From the NCBI RefSeq assembly GCF_000876015.1, contig NZ_BBQM01000023.1, positions 248,001 through 312,000 of the forward strand: a DNA stretch of 64,000 bases, read 5' to 3'. A program made the translations under genes and the position numbers. This document shows, piece by piece, positions 27,001 through 33,408 of this stretch (the first letter of the stretch is position 1; every line of letters begins with the position of its first letter). This DNA is from Cupriavidus basilensis. GTDB lineage: Bacteria; Pseudomonadota; Gammaproteobacteria; Burkholderiales; Burkholderiaceae. Under the pieces are notes generated by a model that saw nothing but the letters and a program-made list of their open reading frames with translations, was not told the DNA's origin and made no database searches.

Positions 27001-27498
27001 CGCGGCGGCTTCGCGCCGTTCCCGCCGGGCCGGCGCGTCCTGGTGGTGGACGACCACGCGCCCAACCGCCTGCTGCTGGTGCGCCAGCTGCAGCGGCTCG
27101 GCATTGCCTCGTGCACGGCAGAAGACGGCGCGCTGGGCCTGCAGGCGATCCTGCGGGAGTCGCCCGACCTGGTGATCTGCGACTGCATGATGCCGGTGAT
27201 GGACGGCTTCGGCCTGGCCAGCGCGGTGCGCGCGCGGCACGACGCCGCCAGCCGGGTGCCGATCATCGGCTGCACCGCCAGCGGCCAGACCGAGGACCAC
27301 CGGCGCGCGCTGGCCGCCGGCATGAACACGGTGATCGTCAAGCCGGTCGGGCTGGCGGTGCTGGAGCGCACGCTGCGCGGTTATCTCGGCGCCGGCGCGG
27401 AGGTGGCGGAGGTGGCGGAGGTGGCGGCGGAGGTAGCGGCGGGGATGGCGGCGGGCAAGACCGCGGCGGAGATGGCGGAAGAACGGCCCGAAGACTGA
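24043..27498 (+). CDS. BvgS/EvgS-like hybrid sensor kinase (two Venus-flytrap domains, PAS, HisKA, HATPase, receiver)
   Basis: About 1151 residues from ATG 24043; the start is uncertain because no clear ribosome binding site is seen. A signal-peptide-like segment (RRLARCLAASLLALCLPAQA) precedes two periplasmic SBP_bac_3 domains, a membrane helix (LIAGAAVPLVVSALFLGW), a PAS domain (VLDGIPQPIFLRDS), HisKA with FLASISHEIRTPMNAILGM, HATPase with NFVSNAIRF, DSGIGIP and GGTGLGLSIS, and a receiver with LVVDDHAPN, CDCMMPVMDG and KPVG. Unlike BvgS and EvgS there is no C-terminal HPt domain; instead the chain ends in an Ala/Glu/Val repeat tail. The kinase should phosphorylate a separate HPt protein or signal differently. 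It faces a BvgA-like regulator encoded convergently downstream. Confidence 0.9.
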   Translation: MCRCFPPCSANSLPPRGTHLPATWQPRRLARCLAASLLALCLPAQADPAPATAVPPAAPFSLQLRLAPSPAAGGAQWAAPLPDSPELAAWRHAGAGLRVGVAGNYLPPFDLVDLEGEYRGISADYLAVLAARMGVPLRVMRYPSPQAARRALDQGAVDLVTTVLDGQPGGLRTAPYRAHRLVEVISRRDSRHNEATRAIGYLRGEVSPAALEQAYPDAPLRAFDNLLGALDELVRKADFVMVTSAAAASYLIDQYSYGELTARNFAPITPEGVRFAVADPALGSLVERALAGLPAALQRQIDNAWVPGSLEFHLADKLNLSAAESAWLARHRDVRYLASRDLVPFQFIGAGQQLEGLTEQVLQLVGQRTGLRFVPYWPATAATASADLDSGALDVVPILPINHPDAGTGSLPVSAPYYSGNWVVVAQAGDDSIHSVADLAGKVVAGPPFNGIQELVGASYPVSRRETGTYEEAFRMVAAGKADATIASAFMADYMLKRAYAGRLRIAAATGGMPLEVGLGVTRQHPELLAILNKALLSISRDDLGAMRAQWTQAGVPVLAWRQLLPWLIAGAAVPLVVSALFLGWVTSLRRQVTQRSAAEHALLDQLAFQATVLDGIPQPIFLRDSALRMITCNRAYEAALGTSREVLRGTAPSYARAVIKPDIGSQEQMDIYRRVLDTGQPFAADRRLMVDGVARSVTSWVTQLRRADGGTAGIVGGWIDVTEREQMLAELAGAKDRAEAANRAKSTFLASISHEIRTPMNAILGMLELMLTRRRGEHDREQLGTAHSAATSLLSLLDDILDLSKMEAGQFTLQPRAASLRDGLQEVVRMFRPVASQKGLALTLDADAAVAPAHMVDMLRIRQVIGNFVSNAIRFTERGGVRIRLHGEAVREARQALEIVIEDSGIGIPAEAIGKLFRPFAQVESAGRPNIGGTGLGLSISHNLVRKMGGQVTLESQPGQGTRVRVRLELPVCAAAPALAAPPGPRGGFAPFPPGRRVLVVDDHAPNRLLLVRQLQRLGIASCTAEDGALGLQAILRESPDLVICDCMMPVMDGFGLASAVRARHDAASRVPIIGCTASGQTEDHRRALAAGMNTVIVKPVGLAVLERTLRGYLGAGAEVAEVAEVAAEVAAGMAAGKTAAEMAEERPED
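27397..27435 (+). repeat. 9-bp tandem repeat in the 3' end of the hybrid kinase gene
   Basis: Three consecutive copies of GCGGAGGTG (27397-27423), a 3-base insertion, then a fourth near-copy. It encodes the Ala-Glu-Val tail that replaces the HPt domain, and could change length by slippage in multiples of three codons. Confidence 0.75.
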
Positions 27499-27538
27499 CT
27501 AGAGGCCGGCGCCGCCGCGCCGCGGCGCGGTCATGGCG

Positions 27539-28177
27539 TCACTGCCCCGGCGAGAGCCGGCAGCGCCGCGCGAAGTCGACCAGGTCCACCAGCGAGTTGA
27601 CCTGCAGCTTGCCCATGATGCGGGTCTTGTGGCTGCTTACCGTCTTGTTGCTGATGAACAGCAGCTCGCCGATGGCCTTGTTGGACAGGCCGCGCACGAG
27701 CATCTGCAGGATCACGATCTCCTTGTCCGACAGCAGCATGAGCCGCTCCTCGTCGGCGCGCTGCGACACCGGCGGCAGGTCGCGCTCGTGGCGCATCTCG
27801 GGGAACACGGTGTAGCCGGCCATCACCGCCTCGACGCAGCGCACGATCTCCTTCATGTCCTGCATCTTGCTCACGAAGCCCTGCGCGCCGGCCTGCCGCG
27901 CGCGCGGCGCGAAGGTGGCCTGGTCCTGGCCGGAGATCACGAGGATGCGGATCGGCGGGTGCAGCAGCTTGAGCCGGGGAATCACGTCGAGGCCGCTGAT
28001 GCGCGGGATGTCCAGGTCCAGGATGGCGAGGTCGGGCTCGAACTGCCGCACGGCCTCGATGGCCGCCTGGCCATTGTCCGCTTCCAGGATGTTGCTGACC
28101 CCCAGCACTTGCGACAACTGTGTCTTGATCACCAGGCGCAATGCCGGATGATCGTCGACGATCAGGATCGTTGCCAC
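27539..28177 (-). CDS. BvgA-like response regulator (receiver + LuxR-type HTH)
   Basis: A 212-residue NarL/FixJ-type regulator. The receiver has DD in LIVDDHPAL, phospho-Asp in LAILDLDIPRISG and Lys in FVSKMQDM; the LuxR-type HTH at the C-terminus contains LSNKAIGELLFISNKTVSSHKTRIM. The strings GLSNK, FISNKTVSSHKTR, VMAGYTVFP and SLVDLVDFARR closely parallel Bordetella BvgA. Start GTG 28177 is chosen because GGGGAG lies 7 bases upstream. It converges on the BvgS-like kinase with about 40 bases between stops, so kinase and regulator are encoded as a convergent pair, whereas Bordetella bvgAS is an operon. Likely DNA targets include the palindromic intergenic regions flanking the locus (inference). 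Confidence 0.9.
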   Translation of the reverse strand: MATILIVDDHPALRLVIKTQLSQVLGVSNILEADNGQAAIEAVRQFEPDLAILDLDIPRISGLDVIPRLKLLHPPIRILVISGQDQATFAPRARQAGAQGFVSKMQDMKEIVRCVEAVMAGYTVFPEMRHERDLPPVSQRADEERLMLLSDKEIVILQMLVRGLSNKAIGELLFISNKTVSSHKTRIMGKLQVNSLVDLVDFARRCRLSPGQ

Positions 28178-28747
28178 GCGCGTTCTCCCCAAGATTCCCA
28201 AAGACAGCTCATTCTCCGACTGCTCACGCTCCGCCCGCCTCCGGCGCCTTACCGTGATTTTGCGGGTGAAGCGCGGATTATGTTATGAAATTACGCCACG
28301 GGCGCCGGGAATTGTCTGCACAAAATGTCGGAAATTTCCCAAAAGAGTTGCGGCACTGCGGAATATGCACTTCCCCGACGGCGCCCGGGCGGGGGCCGGA
28401 AGGTGGCCAAGAGGTGGCCCGAAGGTGGCCGACGGCGCCCCGGCGAGCCGTCCGGCGCATGGCCGCCGCGCCCGCGGCCGCGATGCGGAAGTTTCAGCGG
28501 GGGTTGGCGGAAAAAACGCGGCGCGCCATGCGAAACGGCGCCGCGGCATGCCATGCGCGGCCGGCGCGCCCGCCGCGAAAGCCGCGAGCTACGGCGATTT
28601 GCCGAAATTTCGCAAACCGCCGCCGCGCCGTCGGGGATAAAGTCTGAAGCCGATGTCCTTGCCGGCGCCCCGCGCCGCCGTGCCCACCACGATCCCCGCG
28701 TGCCCGCGCACCGTCTTCCCGGATATGAGCCCATGCAGGCCGATGCT
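28178..28747. other. 570-bp divergent intergenic region with repeats and palindromes
   Basis: Separates the leftward BvgA-like and the rightward RcsB-like regulator genes. No gene is supported. It contains GGGAATT (28307-28313), a 10-bp palindrome GGAAATTTCC (28330-28339), three 11-bp direct repeats (28399-28431), the decamer GACGGCGCCC twice (near 28379 and 28431), and a second palindrome CGAAATTTCG (28603-28612). It is the most repeat-rich regulatory region in the window. Confidence 0.6.
28399..28431 (+). repeat. Three 11-bp helically phased direct repeats
   Basis: The units are GAAGGTGGCCA, AGAGGTGGCCC and GAAGGTGGCCG, back to back. The shared core AGGTGGCC recurs every 11 bases, one DNA turn, so a protein could bind three sites on one face of the helix. 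Confidence 0.75.
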
Positions 28748-29458
28748 ATGTCCTCCAAAACCCTAATCGTCATTGCCGACGACCATCCCGTCATGCTGCT
28801 GGGCCTGCGCGGCCTGCTGGCACAGTTCGACAGCGTGGAGATCGCCGGCGTCGCCCGCAACTCCACCGAGCTGCTCACGGTGCTGAGCCGGCGTCCGTGC
28901 GACATCCTGCTGACCGATTTCGTCATGCCGGGGGGTGCCCACGGCGACGGCATGCACATGCTCGAACTCGTGCGCAGCCACTATCCCGAGCTCTGGATCC
29001 TGGTCGTGACGATGATGGACAACCCCGGCCAGATCGGCAAGCTGGCGCGGTTCGAGCGGCTGTCGGTGGTGAGCAAGCTCGACGATGCGTCGCACATCGC
29101 GACCGCGCTGGGGCAGATGCTGGTCGGGCGCCGCTACCTGTCGCCAACCATCCAGGCGCTGCAGGACAGCGCCGGCATGCAGGTGGATCCGCGCGTGCGC
29201 TTCGGCGCGCTCAGCCCGCGCGAGATCAGCGTCATCCGCCTGTACCTGACCGGCATGTCGGTCAGCCAGATCGCGGCCAACCTCGGCCGCAGCATCAAGA
29301 CCATCAGCACGCAGAAGATGTCGGCCATGCGCAAGCTGGGCCTGCGCGGCGACATGGACCTGTTCAGCTACGCCACCTCCACCGGCCTGCTCGGCCAGAC
29401 GCGGCCGCACGCCGACGGCAAGCCCGCGGATGCCGCGGGCGAGGGCAGCCTGCCTTAA
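28748..29458 (+). CDS. RcsB-like response regulator (receiver + LuxR-type HTH)
   Basis: A 236-residue regulator. The receiver has IADDHPVMLLG at the N-terminus and the phospho-Asp in LLTDFVMPGG, followed by GDGMHMLELV, a pattern typical of the RcsB branch; the HTH region is LSPREISVIRLYLTGMSVSQIAANLGRSIKTISTQKMSAMRKLGL. RcsB in enterobacteria activates capsule genes, and here a large exopolysaccharide locus begins about 500 bases downstream, which makes control of that locus an attractive inference. ATG 28748 gives the usual length; ATG 28733 is in frame and also possible. The C-terminal 30 residues are a low-complexity extension. With the BvgS-like hybrid kinase it could form a branched phosphorelay. 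Confidence 0.88.
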   Translation: MSSKTLIVIADDHPVMLLGLRGLLAQFDSVEIAGVARNSTELLTVLSRRPCDILLTDFVMPGGAHGDGMHMLELVRSHYPELWILVVTMMDNPGQIGKLARFERLSVVSKLDDASHIATALGQMLVGRRYLSPTIQALQDSAGMQVDPRVRFGALSPREISVIRLYLTGMSVSQIAANLGRSIKTISTQKMSAMRKLGLRGDMDLFSYATSTGLLGQTRPHADGKPADAAGEGSLP

Positions 29459-29473
29459 CCCGCGGCGGCGGCC

Positions 29474-29671
29474 TCAGGCCTGTCCGCGCGGGTGGCGCTG
29501 CGCGGCGCCGGCATCGGTATCGACCCCGGCGCGCCACGGCTGGCCGGGGCCGACGTGGTCGCCGGGGGCCGCGGGCGCGGCCTGCATCTCGAAACCGGGA
29601 TCGGGCAGGGGCACGGTGATCGTCGCCATCAGGGACAACGGGCACCACCAGAGCGCTTTCAACAGATTCAT
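29474..29671 (-). CDS. Small hypothetical protein, 65 residues
   Basis: Supported mainly by translation signals: AGGAGG (29678-29683) lies 6 bases before ATG 29671, one of the best ribosome binding sites in the window. The product starts with a hydrophobic segment (MNLLKALWWCPLSLMATITVP), which could be a membrane anchor or signal, followed by a Pro/Ala/Gly-rich hydrophilic tail. I do not recognise it. It converges on the RcsB-like gene with about 15 bases between stops and lies upstream of the exopolysaccharide locus. Homology would be needed for a role. Confidence 0.5.
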   Translation of the reverse strand: MNLLKALWWCPLSLMATITVPLPDPGFEMQAAPAAPGDHVGPGQPWRAGVDTDAGAAQRHPRGQA

Positions 29672-29978
29672 TTGTCCCCTCCTTGCCCGCATCGGGGCCG
29701 AAGACCACGGCCGGTGACGACTGACCGGCTATCCGGCTTTATTCGATGCATTTCACCATGAATGCCGTGGACTGTTCCACCGCATAACGGCTGCCGGAAG
29801 GCCTCAATTGAGGGTTGTCACAAACATTTCATCGTGCTACGCGCGGAACGTGCCGTCCCGCGCACGTGCAAGCATGGACGCGGCCGCCGGCGCGCGGCGC
29901 GAGGCGGTCCGCGCGAACCCCGGCACACAGTGAGTTCGAGGGTTCACGGGTTCGCGCGCGGCGCCGGCGAGGCGGCGC
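29672..29978. other. 307-bp intergenic region
   Basis: Between the small protein start and the stop of the BY-kinase gene (both on the minus strand). It includes a perfect 12-bp palindrome CCTCAATTGAGG at 29802-29813 in an AT-richer stretch that may hold the small gene's promoter. No gene is supported. Confidence 0.5.
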
Positions 29979-32414
29979 TCAGCAGATCCGCCAGCCGGGC
30001 GTGCCGGGGTCTTCGAGCGGCGTGGCGCGCAGGTAGCTGGTGGTCTCGCCGCAGCGCTCGCGGTTGCTGCGGCGCAGCTGCAGGCCGTTGAGCACCCCGC
30101 CGATCACGTTGGCGCGCGCGCGCTCGAGCTGCTTGAGGGCCTCGCTCACCTTCTCCTGCGGCGTGCAGTCGGCGCGCACGAACAGCAGCGTGGAGCCGGC
30201 CAGGCGCCCCACCAGCGCCGCGTCCGCCACCGCCAGGATCGGCGGCGTATCCACCAGGATCAGGTCGAAGCCGGCGTCGCAGGTCAGCAGCAGCTCGCGC
30301 AGCGCCGGCAGCATCAGCAGCTCGGACGGGTTCACCGGCCGCGTGCCGGCGGCGAGCAGCCACAGGCCGGGCACCGCGGTGGGCCGGATCGCATCGTGCA
30401 GGGCCAGCGTGCCGCACAGCAGGTCGGCCAGCCCCGGCATGCCCTCCAGCCCGAACTGGCCGGCCACGCGGGCGCGGCGCAGGTCGCCGTCGACCAGCAG
30501 CACGCGCATGCCGGCCTCGGCCGCCAGCACCGCCAGGTTGACCGCGCCGAAGGTCTTGCCGGCGCCCGCCGACGCGCTGGTGACGGCGACGATGTGGTTG
30601 GCCGCGCCCTCCATCGCGAAATGCAGCGCCGCGCGCAGCGTGCGCAGCCCTTCCACGGCCGGCGCGTGCGGATATTGCCGCGCCAGCAGGTAGCGGTCGT
30701 GCAGCGCGGGCGGCGGCTCGCCGGCCGCCTCCGGCTGCATCGTGGCCGGTGAGACCGCGCCGCGCAGCGCCGCGCGCGCGCCGTCCACGCCCGACGGCAG
30801 GCACATGGCCTGGGCCCGCTCGCCGGCCAGCAGCGTGGGCGCGATCAGCGAGCGCGGCGACGCCTGGCTGCGGCGCTCGAGCTCGGCCTGCTCGGGACTG
30901 AACACCACCTCGCCCACCATCGGCAGCGCCAGCGTGCTCTCGATCTCCGGCGCGCTGTCCATGCCCTGGCGCGCGCGCCCCTTGTAGACCGCCAGCGCGG
31001 CGCTGGCCAGCAGGCCCAGCAAGGCCGCCAGCGCGGTCAGCAGGCCCCGCTGCGGGCCGACCGGCAGCGCCGGGGCCACGGCGAAGTCCACCAGCCGCAC
31101 GTCGCTGGTGCGGTCGGACTGCGCCAGCGCCAGTGCCTGCGCCTGGCGGCGCAGGGCCATGTAGGTGTCCTCGGCCACCTTCACGTCGCGCGTCAGCGAG
31201 GCCGATTCGCGCTCGGCCTCGGTCAGGCCCTTGCGCTGCGTCTCCAGGTTGCGGCGGTCGCTGGCGAGCTGCTGGAGCTGGTCGTCGACGGCCTGCACTT
31301 CCTGGCTTTCGGTGGTGTACTTGCGCAGCAGGCGCGCGCGCTCGATGCGCAGCGCGGAGATCTGCTTCTGGTAGTCGATGCTGCCGCTCAGGTACGACTT
31401 CGATTCCTCGGTGGGCTGCATCGAGCCGGCGCGGGCGCGGTAGCGCGCGAGCGCGGCCTCGGCCTGCTCGAGCTGCGCCTTCACGCGCGGCAGCTCGCCG
31501 GTGATGAAGTCGAGCTGCTGGTCGGCCTGCTCGCGCCGCTGGCCGACCTCGGTGTCGGAGATCGAGTGCGCCACCGCGTTGACCACGGCGGCGGCGCGCG
31601 CGGGGTCGCCGTCGCGCCAGGCGATGCGCACCGCCTGCGGCGCGGCGCCGGCCGTGCCCGCGACCGTGCCGGCCGTGCCCGGCTGCGCTTCCACCATGAG
31701 CCCGCGCACCAGCAGGTCGTAGGCCGTGACCGGGTCGCGCCGCGTCAGCGTGAAGCGCGTGCCCGCGCGCGCGTCCAGCCGCGCCAGCTTCATCGACACG
31801 CCTTCGCCGCGCACCACGTCGCCGGCCTTGCCGGCGAGCAGCGTGGCGCCGTCGGCGCGCTCCAGGCGGAACTCGCCGTCGCCGAGCGCCACCAGCGTGA
31901 GCGGCTGGTTGAGCAGGGCCTCGGGCACGTTCAGCGCCAGCACGTCGATGCGCTCGCCGCCCCAGGCATAACCGGACAGCGCGTCCAGGCCCGCCGGCGG
32001 CGCCAGCGGCGCGCCGTCGGCGGCGCCGGCGAAGCGCGCCCACAGCGGCCCGATGAGCGGCACCACGCGCGGCGCCGCGACGATGTCGAGCCGGGACTCG
32101 CGCACCACCGGCGTGAGCACCGCGCGGCTGGTCAGCGCGTCCGGGCGCAGCTCGCCGGCGGGCGGCGCGGCGGACTGGCCGCCCGGGCCGCTTCCCTTGC
32201 CCGCCTCGGGCCGCGCCTCGGGCCGCACCAGCACGTCGGCCTGGTAGACCGCGGGCAGCGACCACGCATAGATCGCGCCGCACAGCGCCGCGCCGGCGGT
32301 GGCGCCGGCGATCATCCCGGCATGGTCGTGCCATGCGCGGGCCATGCCGCGGCGCACGGCCGCGGCCGGCGCCCGGAATGCCGGCGCGGGGCCGGCTTGG
32401 GTGAAGGTATTCAC
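29979..32414 (-). CDS. Polysaccharide co-polymerase / BY-kinase (Wzc-like), second copy
   Basis: An 811-residue chain-length regulator fused to a bacterial tyrosine kinase. It has a first membrane helix (about 33-52), a long periplasmic coiled region, a second helix (about 475-495), then the ATPase with Walker A SASAGAGKT, Walker A' VLLVDGDLRR and Walker B LILVDTPP. Unlike the other Wzc here it lacks a C-terminal tyrosine cluster (only one Tyr in the last about 25 residues), so autophosphorylation-based control may differ. GTG 32414 is the start, with GGGAG upstream, overlapping the Crp/Fnr regulator stop as GTGA. It is the last gene of the leftward group. Confidence 0.88.
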   Translation of the reverse strand: MNTFTQAGPAPAFRAPAAAVRRGMARAWHDHAGMIAGATAGAALCGAIYAWSLPAVYQADVLVRPEARPEAGKGSGPGGQSAAPPAGELRPDALTSRAVLTPVVRESRLDIVAAPRVVPLIGPLWARFAGAADGAPLAPPAGLDALSGYAWGGERIDVLALNVPEALLNQPLTLVALGDGEFRLERADGATLLAGKAGDVVRGEGVSMKLARLDARAGTRFTLTRRDPVTAYDLLVRGLMVEAQPGTAGTVAGTAGAAPQAVRIAWRDGDPARAAAVVNAVAHSISDTEVGQRREQADQQLDFITGELPRVKAQLEQAEAALARYRARAGSMQPTEESKSYLSGSIDYQKQISALRIERARLLRKYTTESQEVQAVDDQLQQLASDRRNLETQRKGLTEAERESASLTRDVKVAEDTYMALRRQAQALALAQSDRTSDVRLVDFAVAPALPVGPQRGLLTALAALLGLLASAALAVYKGRARQGMDSAPEIESTLALPMVGEVVFSPEQAELERRSQASPRSLIAPTLLAGERAQAMCLPSGVDGARAALRGAVSPATMQPEAAGEPPPALHDRYLLARQYPHAPAVEGLRTLRAALHFAMEGAANHIVAVTSASAGAGKTFGAVNLAVLAAEAGMRVLLVDGDLRRARVAGQFGLEGMPGLADLLCGTLALHDAIRPTAVPGLWLLAAGTRPVNPSELLMLPALRELLLTCDAGFDLILVDTPPILAVADAALVGRLAGSTLLFVRADCTPQEKVSEALKQLERARANVIGGVLNGLQLRRSNRERCGETTSYLRATPLEDPGTPGWRIC

Positions 32415-33220
32415 AGGCAGCTCCCTGAATGGGCTGAATGCGACGGATGCGCGCCGGCGGAGCCGGGCCGTGCCCGGCCGCCGCCGTCGAGCAGGCACAG
32501 CTCGGCGGGCCGCCCGGACAGCAGGCGCCCGTACTCGCGCGTGACCAGGCCATAGCATTCGCAGGCGTGCAGCTCCAGCCGGCGCCGGTCGATTAGCGTG
32601 ATGTGGCCCCGGCTGTAATGGATCAGGCCCAGGTCGGCGAGCTTGCCGGCGGCCTCCGTCACCCCTTCGCGGCGCACGCCCAGGCGCGCGGCGATCACCT
32701 GCTGGGTGATGGCGATCTCGTTGGAGCACAGGCGGTCGGCGGTCAGCAGCAGCCAGCGGCACACCTGCTGGCTCAGCGAGTGGTAGCGGTTGCACACCGC
32801 GGTCTGCGCGATCTGCGTCATCAGCGCCTGCACGTACAGCAGCGCCGCGCGCAGCGTGGCCGGCGAGCGCAGCAGTTCCTGCCGCAGCCGCACCGAGCTC
32901 AGGCGGAAGCCGTAGCCCGGGGTCTGCACCTCGAAGCGGAACGGCATGGCCTGCCCGCCCGTGACCACCGGGATGCCGACCATGCCCTCGCTGCCCACGG
33001 TGGCGATCTCGATGGCGGTGCCGTCCTCGAGGAAGGACAGCATCGACACCACCGCGGTGGTCGGGAAGTAGACGTGGTTGGTGTGCTGGCCGGTATCGCA
33101 GAGCAACTGCCCCGGGCGCATGCGCACCAGCTCGACGTAGTCGGAGAGCGCGCCCCAGTCTTCGCGCGGCAGGCCGCGCAGCAGCAAGTTCACGTCCGGA
33201 GACAGTCGCTGGCCGTACAT
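32411..33220 (-). CDS. Crp/Fnr-family transcriptional regulator
   Basis: A 269-residue regulator with an N-terminal cyclic-nucleotide-binding-type beta barrel (about 15-130, containing HVYFPTTAVVSML and TVGSEGMVGIPV) and a C-terminal winged helix of Crp type with ITQQVIAARLGVRREGVTEAAGKL. No Fe-S cysteine pattern of Fnr is present. The GSEGMVGIP segment is typical of a group of Crp-like proteins whose ligand is unknown (cyclic di-GMP and others are possible). GGAGGGA lies just before ATG 33220. It overlaps the BY-kinase start by 4 bases, so the two are translated together and the regulator probably controls the polysaccharide locus. Confidence 0.85.
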   Translation of the reverse strand: MYGQRLSPDVNLLLRGLPREDWGALSDYVELVRMRPGQLLCDTGQHTNHVYFPTTAVVSMLSFLEDGTAIEIATVGSEGMVGIPVVTGGQAMPFRFEVQTPGYGFRLSSVRLRQELLRSPATLRAALLYVQALMTQIAQTAVCNRYHSLSQQVCRWLLLTADRLCSNEIAITQQVIAARLGVRREGVTEAAGKLADLGLIHYSRGHITLIDRRRLELHACECYGLVTREYGRLLSGRPAELCLLDGGGRARPGSAGAHPSHSAHSGSCL

Positions 33221-33240
33221 AGTCGTTCCCTCCGCCAATC

Positions 33241-33276
33241 CTGGCCGCTCTCCTGGCCGCTCTCGTGGCCGCCCGC
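33241..33276. repeat. 12-bp tandem repeat upstream of the Crp/Fnr gene
   Basis: CTGGCCGCTCTC is repeated exactly at 33241-33252 and 33253-33264, followed by an imperfect third copy. It lies about 20 bases upstream of the Crp/Fnr start on the minus strand, so it may affect its translation or promoter. Confidence 0.55.
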
Positions 33277-33408
33277 GCGCGGCGCCGGCCGGCGGCACGC
33301 CACGCATGCCGCAAGATCTGCGCCAATGCCGGCCCGCCGCGGCTGCGTTCGTGATTGCTGGCAACACCGTCACGCCTGTCACCTCCCGCTGCGTCAAGTG
33401 ACGCCCGG

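Noticed and set aside
28399..28431. Triple repeat considered as a CRISPR array
   Set aside because: Units are 11 bp and contiguous with no spacers, so it is a tandem direct repeat, not CRISPR.
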